From: an uncultured Bacteroidota bacterium
GTDB lineage: Bacteria > Bacteroidota > Bacteroidia > B-17B0 > Aurantibacillaceae
NCBI GenBank assembly: GCA_903834765.1
Contig: CAILKE010000060.1
Coordinates: 1 to 36,981, forward strand
DNA: 36,981 nt
Reading direction: 5' to 3'
Below, piece after piece: positions 32,901 through 36,981 of this stretch. Every line of letters starts with the position of its first letter. The stretch's first letter is position 1. The translations under genes were made by a program, and so were the position numbers. Below the pieces are notes generated by a model. The model had not been told where the DNA came from. It made no database searches and was given only the letters and a program-made list of their open reading frames with translations.

Positions 32901-32985
32901 TTTTTCCATCATTAGAAGCTATAGATACCTTGCTATAAATACAAGAAAGTAAAATATAAAACAGTAGTAAAGATTTAAGTTTCAT
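29953..32985 (-). CDS. PKD-repeat surface protein with gliding-type (type B) C-terminal domain, 1010 aa
   Basis: A signal peptide (1-23) leads into a cohesin-like module at about 35-165, with IDIPLYVKSTQPITALDIQF, YGAY and ALLNG. Nine PKD domains follow from about residue 185 to 905. Each carries W-x-FG(D/N) and a following NP/SP turn; the first is WEWNFGNG and the last WFFGDG. The end (about 927-1010) is a type B type IX sorting domain: VPSAFTPNSDNINDIL, FRIFNEWGNLIF, DGWDGKFKG, TGTYEYTLKG. PKD arrays usually mediate adhesion or spacing at the surface. It is encoded directly before its PorP/SprF partner in the same transcript. Cysteines recur once or twice per PKD domain. Confidence 0.88.
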   Translation of the reverse strand: MKLKSLLLFYILLSCIYSKVSIASNDGKKFENSKLLIGVNDTIVVDLKNAVKTIFSSDSSYIDIPLYVKSTQPITALDIQFQFNQSKLTYFIINDAIPGYLSSISNYRSTTDMYLVYGAYIANVSSTITPNITLAYYRFKFKTSCYFQLNSSDFYGPLALLNGVICSYKFTSLDATNKPTAQFNNGALCSNNIIQFTDMSTVPSGTIASWEWNFGNGQSSTVQNPILTYSVSGTYTASLIVAESSGCMDTITKQLVIESPPISSFSYTLDCLKDSVYFTNLSSIGLGTISNSIWDFGDLGVSSVISPSHHYNSGGTYTVSLTSISSASCANTSTFAVVLDKPVASFVASSTNSCFGSTLSFSNTSSYATGIITSWNWDFGDGNSSNIQSPSYTYTTPGVYTVTLVSSSALGCSGTATQIVNVTINPTVQFSGDTLLGCSTQTVNFLNASSPIAGSQYIWQFGDGGTSSIQNPNHIYSNAGTYTVKLIVTTANGCIDSLIKPSYISIYDLPITNFSASNNCVNSTINFINNTSIPSGTITSWSWSFGDGNSNSTQNPIYSYSVAGSYVVNLTATSSSGCQSSSTQTVLIDAKPIVQFSASVSSGCAPLSLNFNDLSTSTSSGSTYLWNFGDNATSSQQNPTHIYTSNGSYTVKLYVTSPSGCNDSLIKTGYIVVNPSPIANFSVTSSCLNSVSSFTDNSSGLINSWNWNFGDGNSSITQSPSHVYSTSGNFSVTLVVFNSFGCSSSITKSVTINDKPLVQFMADSLVGCSPALINFTNQSTASIASSNVWYFGDNSISNLLNPSHSYSVAGNYTVKLIVSEPGGCSDSLEKINYISIINSPTALFTVSSNTVNLPNAVISFSNASTNYTSSEWFFGDGQNSNVNNPSHNYTDIGIYEVCLTAYNGNVCSSKFCDDIYIKASDIVAVPSAFTPNSDNINDILKVKGGPFQDMEFRIFNEWGNLIFSSSSQNDGWDGKFKGDNQPTGTYEYTLKGTTIENKIVNLYGVVKLIR

Positions 32986-33145
32986 GAAATAATATTTAGA
33001 TTGCTAAGTTAGATTTATCAGAATAATTCATTTTACGAATATGTTATTTTAAGTTTAAGGTATTGTTTAAGAATTTTTCAGATTTACAGAATAAAATTTA
33101 CATTATTTTAAAGTATAAAAAAGATTACTGAACGATAACATGGAA

Positions 33146-33176
33146 TAAAAAAAGCCGTTCTAATTAAAGAACGGCC
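33146..33176 (-). terminator. Terminator of the 1156-aa secreted protein gene
   Basis: GCCGTTCT (33154-33161) and AGAACGGC (33168-33175) form a perfect eight-base stem with a six-base loop. On the minus strand the stem is followed by a run of T. It separates the 1156-aa gene from the PKD gene, so these are separate transcripts. Confidence 0.82.
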
Positions 33177-33200
33177 TTTATAAAAATTGTTTTTAAAAAA

Positions 33201-36200
33201 CTATTTATTTAAAACTACTTTTTTAACTGTTACTGAGTTGTTATTGAAAATTTTCATCATGTAAACACCGTTAGCGAAATTAGAAACATTCATTTCTTGT
33301 TTTTCGTAAGCGTTTAATGTAGTTTGCAATAAAACTTCTTTACCTGTTACATCTATTAATTGTACAGTTGAATTTTCAGAAACTAATATATTTAATAATC
33401 CAGAAGTAGGATTAGGATAAATACTAACGTTGTTGTTAATTACATTTTTGTTTATAGAACCAACAAAAGTAACATCAACTATATTACCATTTAATAACCC
33501 AATAACACCACTTAAATCTTCCGAACTAATTTCGCCATTTTCAGAATCAAAACGAACTGATGCAATCGGTTGTTTAGCTTCGAAATGATTCAATGTATAT
33601 GCGCCATATCTTAAAGTTCTATCATTTTGATTTAAATGAAAAACAGATGACATTTGATTATCAACGATATTATCTAAAACAGTATTAAAAGATAATTTAG
33701 TTTCGTCAAAATTAAAATTAAAATCAATTGCATGAACTTCTTCTGAAGACTCAAAAGAAACAGGAACGTCAACGCTATTACCATTAACACGAGCATTTGA
33801 TAAATCAAAAATTACTTTTTCATTTGTGGTACGTTTGATTGATCCATTTGGCGAGATAGCAGAGTAAGAACCATCTACATCTCCAACCATAATTCCTTTG
33901 TAAGTTTCAGGAGTAACTAAAGGACAAACAGAGTAGTTAGTTACTGTAGTAGCTAAACAGAATGGAGTTACTGGCACTCTTAATTTTGAGAAACCAATAC
34001 CATCATCACCAGGGAAAGATGTAGAAACTCTATAAGCTAAATCGTTTTGAAGTCTTAATGAGTCAACAAAAACCCAGTCTTTTGAAGGACTACCAGTAGA
34101 TACACCAGCAGCACTATAGTTCCATGCTTGTTTAAATTCTCCGATAATTAATGCCAAACGTTGTTGAATTTGAGAAACGTCACCAGCACTGATTTTACCA
34201 TCTAAATTAACATCTAAAGCAAGAGCTTGATAAATATTAATTGTTTGAGTTGGAATACCAAGAGTTATTCTTTTTCCAATAAACGCATCTTGACTATTAA
34301 TAACAGTAATCACGTTAGTTGTATTTACTATATCTCTATCAATATTGATACTTTGGCCATTTACTAAATTGTGTGTAAAATCACCAAGTGTATTTGTGTT
34401 AACAGATACTAAAGTATTAGTTACACAAGTAGCAGACGTTCCATAAATATTAGTATTTAAATATGACGACGGACTAGCAACATCATATTTAATTGGTTCG
34501 TTATTAGACCAAAATCTTAAAGATCCTTTGAATGTAGTGTCTTTAAATGTTTTAAAGTCGCCATTAGATGCTAATTTAGATTGAACACCTGTGAAATAAC
34601 TTTCTTCTAAATTTGAAATAGAGAATGTTGATGTACCCACTCCAGCAGGAAAACCAGCTAATTTAGTAAACTCAACACATATTAAATTACCAGTACCATT
34701 AAATTCAGCATTTGTTGGAGCGGTTGCATTAAAGAATAATGATATGTTTAATTTGCCATTGACAGCATCATTAAAAGAAGCTACTTCAACATATGAAGGA
34801 GTAATTAAATTATTATATACTGTAATTGTTCCCGTTGGAGAAACTTTTGTTATATCATAATTTAAAGTGATGTCATACCCGTTTACATCATTAACACTAT
34901 ATGTTGAAGCTGCAGCTATTGGTAAACAAAACGTTGTAGGTAAACAAGTTGCAGTAGTAGTAACAATAGTATATGGTAATGCATTAGGATCTGCTACGTT
35001 AATTGTAACTGGGCTTGATAAAGTTACAGCACCTTTATCATCAGTAGATCTTACTGTTAAAACAATTGCACCAACGGCTAAAGTAGAAGTTGTATAAGCA
35101 AATGTATAAGGAGCAACAGTAGCTGTTTGAGTTGGAACACCATTAACTAAAAACACAACGCTAGAAACTGTACCATCAGCATCAGTTGCTGTTGCAGAAA
35201 TAGAAGCAACAGCAGGTACTAAATATGATGTACCATTAGCTGGAGTAACAATAGCAGCAGTTGGAGGAATGTTAGCAGAAACAGTATAGTTAACTATTGC
35301 TGAATATGCAGGATTAGTTAAACCTAAGTTATCGGTTGCTTTTGCTCTAATTGAGTGAGTACCTAAAGTTGCTAAAGCAGTATAAGTTGAAACTGCACCA
35401 GTTGTAGTTCCTACAGATACACCATCAATTTCAGCAAATTTTGATACAACAGTACCATCAACATCAGAAGAAGATACAGTAAAGGTAACTACGTCGCCAA
35501 CAATATAAGTATTACTTGCAACTGCAACTGTTGATGTTGGCGCTTGGTTAGCAGCAACATTTACAACTTTTGATGCAGTACCAGTAAGTAAGTCATTATC
35601 AGTAGCAACTAATGAAATAGTATGTGTACCTGTTACGCCAGTGTAACTATATGAATAAGTTGCACCTACAGATCCTGTAATAGCAGCTCCGCTATTAACA
35701 CCATCAACTTGGAATTGGACAGAAGTTACTGTTCCTGCATCAGTTGCAGTAGCAGTATAGGTTCCAACGTTTCCAGTAATTAAATTTGAAGGTCCACCAA
35801 TTGCAACAACTGGAGGAGTTGGTGCTAATAAAGTTAAGCCAGCAAAAACTGTTTCGCCTGCTTGTGGAGTATTTGCTACATATTCAACAGCAGTTCCAGT
35901 TGGATTAATTAATTGAATATTTAATTCAAAAGTAAAAACACCATCAGTAGTAAACTGACCAATTAAAATCTTATTATTTGGACCAAAACCTAAACCACCA
36001 CCTAAAATAGACATGGCACCGTTTGTTGTAGAAAATGTTCCAACTGCTGCATTGTCAATAAATACATCAGATGGAGTTCCTGCGCCACCAAAACCTAAAG
36101 CAGTTGGCACTGCTGCTGTTCCAGCTATTAAACCATCTCTTGCAATAGTACTAGCAGTAGCGACTGTTCCAACATTAATTGGTAAACCATAAATTCCTCC

Positions 36201-36671
36201 AGGATTATTTTGCAAAATATTTTGTGTATTACCTAGAGAACCATCAGTATCTTCTGCCTCTATAACTCCAACTTTACCTGCAGAAACACCACCGGTTGTT
36301 AAGTAAGAGTCCATCATCACTGTATTTTTTTTAATATTAGTTGCACTAATACCTTGAGCTCCTATTTCAACACCATTGTTTGGATCGTTATAAAATGCAG
36401 TTGTAGTTGATATTTTTAATGGGTGATTTGCATTTCCTTTTAGTAAAGAAAATTTCCATCCCGTAGCCATATCAACATATACTCTATAAGTTACAGATTG
36501 ACCAGCAACTAATAATGGGTTTGCAGAGTTTGCTACAGAGTTTGCTGCATCAGCCGCATTGGCTACATAGTATTTTTCAACTATAATGCCTTCAATACCT
36601 TGGGCTTTGGCATACGAAGCACTCAATGCTAGGCTTAAGCCTAATATCATTTTTTTTGCTTTTGTTTTCAT
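33201..36671 (-). CDS. Large secreted protein with Ig-like, cohesin-like and dockerin-like parts, type IX sorting, 1156 aa
   Basis: Signal peptide 1-23 (SASYAKAQ). Residues about 25-280 are an unassigned beta-rich region. Three Ig-like repeats begin near 282, 374 and 470, each with T-AT-D-GTV-SV-F-V-G style cores. Residues about 575-720 are cohesin-like (YDITLNYDITKVSP). Near 818 comes a dockerin-type calcium loop, DVNLDGKISAGDVSQIQQRL, and near 915 a second, weaker VGDVDGSYS. Residues about 945-1060 form another cohesin-like module (VDVPVSFES, IDFNFNFDETKLSF, YGAY, GLLNG). The tail (1085-1156) is a type A sorting domain (VSIYPNPTSGLLNI to KKVVLNK). Predicted surface protein; perhaps a scaffold-like adhesin. 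No enzyme domain is seen. Confidence 0.8.
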   Translation of the reverse strand: MKTKAKKMILGLSLALSASYAKAQGIEGIIVEKYYVANAADAANSVANSANPLLVAGQSVTYRVYVDMATGWKFSLLKGNANHPLKISTTTAFYNDPNNGVEIGAQGISATNIKKNTVMMDSYLTTGGVSAGKVGVIEAEDTDGSLGNTQNILQNNPGGIYGLPINVGTVATASTIARDGLIAGTAAVPTALGFGGAGTPSDVFIDNAAVGTFSTTNGAMSILGGGLGFGPNNKILIGQFTTDGVFTFELNIQLINPTGTAVEYVANTPQAGETVFAGLTLLAPTPPVVAIGGPSNLITGNVGTYTATATDAGTVTSVQFQVDGVNSGAAITGSVGATYSYSYTGVTGTHTISLVATDNDLLTGTASKVVNVAANQAPTSTVAVASNTYIVGDVVTFTVSSSDVDGTVVSKFAEIDGVSVGTTTGAVSTYTALATLGTHSIRAKATDNLGLTNPAYSAIVNYTVSANIPPTAAIVTPANGTSYLVPAVASISATATDADGTVSSVVFLVNGVPTQTATVAPYTFAYTTSTLAVGAIVLTVRSTDDKGAVTLSSPVTINVADPNALPYTIVTTTATCLPTTFCLPIAAASTYSVNDVNGYDITLNYDITKVSPTGTITVYNNLITPSYVEVASFNDAVNGKLNISLFFNATAPTNAEFNGTGNLICVEFTKLAGFPAGVGTSTFSISNLEESYFTGVQSKLASNGDFKTFKDTTFKGSLRFWSNNEPIKYDVASPSSYLNTNIYGTSATCVTNTLVSVNTNTLGDFTHNLVNGQSINIDRDIVNTTNVITVINSQDAFIGKRITLGIPTQTINIYQALALDVNLDGKISAGDVSQIQQRLALIIGEFKQAWNYSAAGVSTGSPSKDWVFVDSLRLQNDLAYRVSTSFPGDDGIGFSKLRVPVTPFCLATTVTNYSVCPLVTPETYKGIMVGDVDGSYSAISPNGSIKRTTNEKVIFDLSNARVNGNSVDVPVSFESSEEVHAIDFNFNFDETKLSFNTVLDNIVDNQMSSVFHLNQNDRTLRYGAYTLNHFEAKQPIASVRFDSENGEISSEDLSGVIGLLNGNIVDVTFVGSINKNVINNNVSIYPNPTSGLLNILVSENSTVQLIDVTGKEVLLQTTLNAYEKQEMNVSNFANGVYMMKIFNNNSVTVKKVVLNK

Positions 36672-36868
36672 TTTGTTTTTTGTAAATGTGTTTTTTGATA
36701 GTTATTATTATTTAATTATTATTAATATTTTGCAATAGCAGCCAAAAGATATTGTCATTATATTTTATTTATGAATAGAGTTAGTAACTAAACTAAAAAC
36801 AAACTAACTGTATTACTTAAATTTATAATGAATAAATTGAGGCTTACTATTGCTAAATAAAAATTCTT
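36672..36868. other. Intergenic upstream region of the 1156-aa protein gene
   Basis: AT-rich, 197 bases. It should contain the promoter for the minus-strand gene at 36671. I see no convincing TTG / TAnnTTTG pair and no terminator. Confidence 0.4.
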
Positions 36869-36981
36869 TTAGTTACAAGTTGTTCCAAAAGCTGGAGCAA
36901 ATATTGAGAAATCATCAACATCTGTATCACCATCTTTATCAATATCAGTTGGGCATGACACTAAACCTTGAGTTGAGCCTA
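36869..36981 (-). CDS. C-terminal end of a dockerin-like protein (cut by window edge)
   Basis: The last 37 codons of a longer gene that runs off the right edge. They read GSTQGLVSCPTDIDKDGDTD, then VDDFSIFAPAFGTTCN and TAA. This is a dockerin / thrombospondin-3-like calcium loop, DxDKDGDTDVDDF, ending at a C-terminal cysteine. In Bacteroidota such a DxDGDGxVxxxDF...FGxxC tail often closes large secreted proteins. No type IX sorting domain follows the loop, so either this motif is the true C-terminus or export relies on other signals. The gene lies upstream of, and on the same strand as, the 1156-aa protein; the gap is about 197 bases. Confidence 0.7.
   Translation of the reverse strand, partial: GSTQGLVSCPTDIDKDGDTDVDDFSIFAPAFGTTCN

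Overview
The window is AT-rich chromosomal DNA from a Bacteroidota bacterium. It encodes type IX secretion substrates with type A and type B C-terminal sorting domains, a PorP/SprF-family outer-membrane protein, promoters of the TTG / TAnnTTTG kind, and many lineage-typical intergenic repeats. The genus cannot be named from the sequence. No plasmid or phage module is evident.

Layout. 1-3.4 kb is a worn accessory strip: the end of an IS3-like element at the left edge, two small hypothetical genes, a three-copy 84-bp tandem repeat, two overlapping glycosyltransferase genes, and a nested inverted-repeat element abutting a decayed fibronectin-III gene. 3.4-4.4 kb holds a DUF4833 protein and an SMR-type transporter. 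4.6-11.8 kb is one tightly packed minus-strand operon. In transcription order it encodes a sialyltransferase-like enzyme, an SpsF/KdsB-like nucleotidyltransferase, a two-subunit transketolase, a class III aminotransferase, an SDR, a KdsC-like phosphatase and a NeuB-like synthase. A YhcH-family protein lies 0.6 kb upstream of it. 13.1-14 kb has an Uma2-like nuclease gene and a transposase remnant. 14-16.8 kb is a secreted type IX substrate. 16.9-24.2 kb is a plus-strand metal-homeostasis cluster: His-rich protein, CzcA-type RND pump, TolC-like channel, adaptor lipoprotein, CCC1/VIT1 transporter and rhodanese. 24.3-25.8 kb is an Asp-box secreted protein. 26-28.4 kb has a small lipoprotein, a ureohydrolase and a PfkB sugar kinase on the minus strand. 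tRNA-Asn follows at 28.46 kb. 28.9-36.98 kb is a minus-strand run of surface and secretion proteins: PorP/SprF, a nine-PKD type B adhesin, a 1156-aa type A protein with cohesin-like and dockerin-like parts, and the tail of a further dockerin-like protein.

Working together. The 4.6-11.8 kb operon looks like a complete route to a CMP-activated 3-deoxy-2-ulosonic (sialic-acid-like) sugar: carbon skeleton by transketolase, oxidation and amination by SDR and aminotransferase, PEP condensation by NeuB, dephosphorylation by the KdsC-like enzyme, CMP activation by the SpsF-like enzyme, and transfer by a GT-B enzyme. It lacks NeuC, PseB and LegB type genes, so the precursor is not one of the standard UDP-sugar intermediates made locally. 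It is the most interesting candidate for an undescribed pathway here. The last 8 kb supplies surface proteins exported by type IX secretion. Two adjacent ones share a cohesin-like module and two carry dockerin-like calcium-loop motifs.
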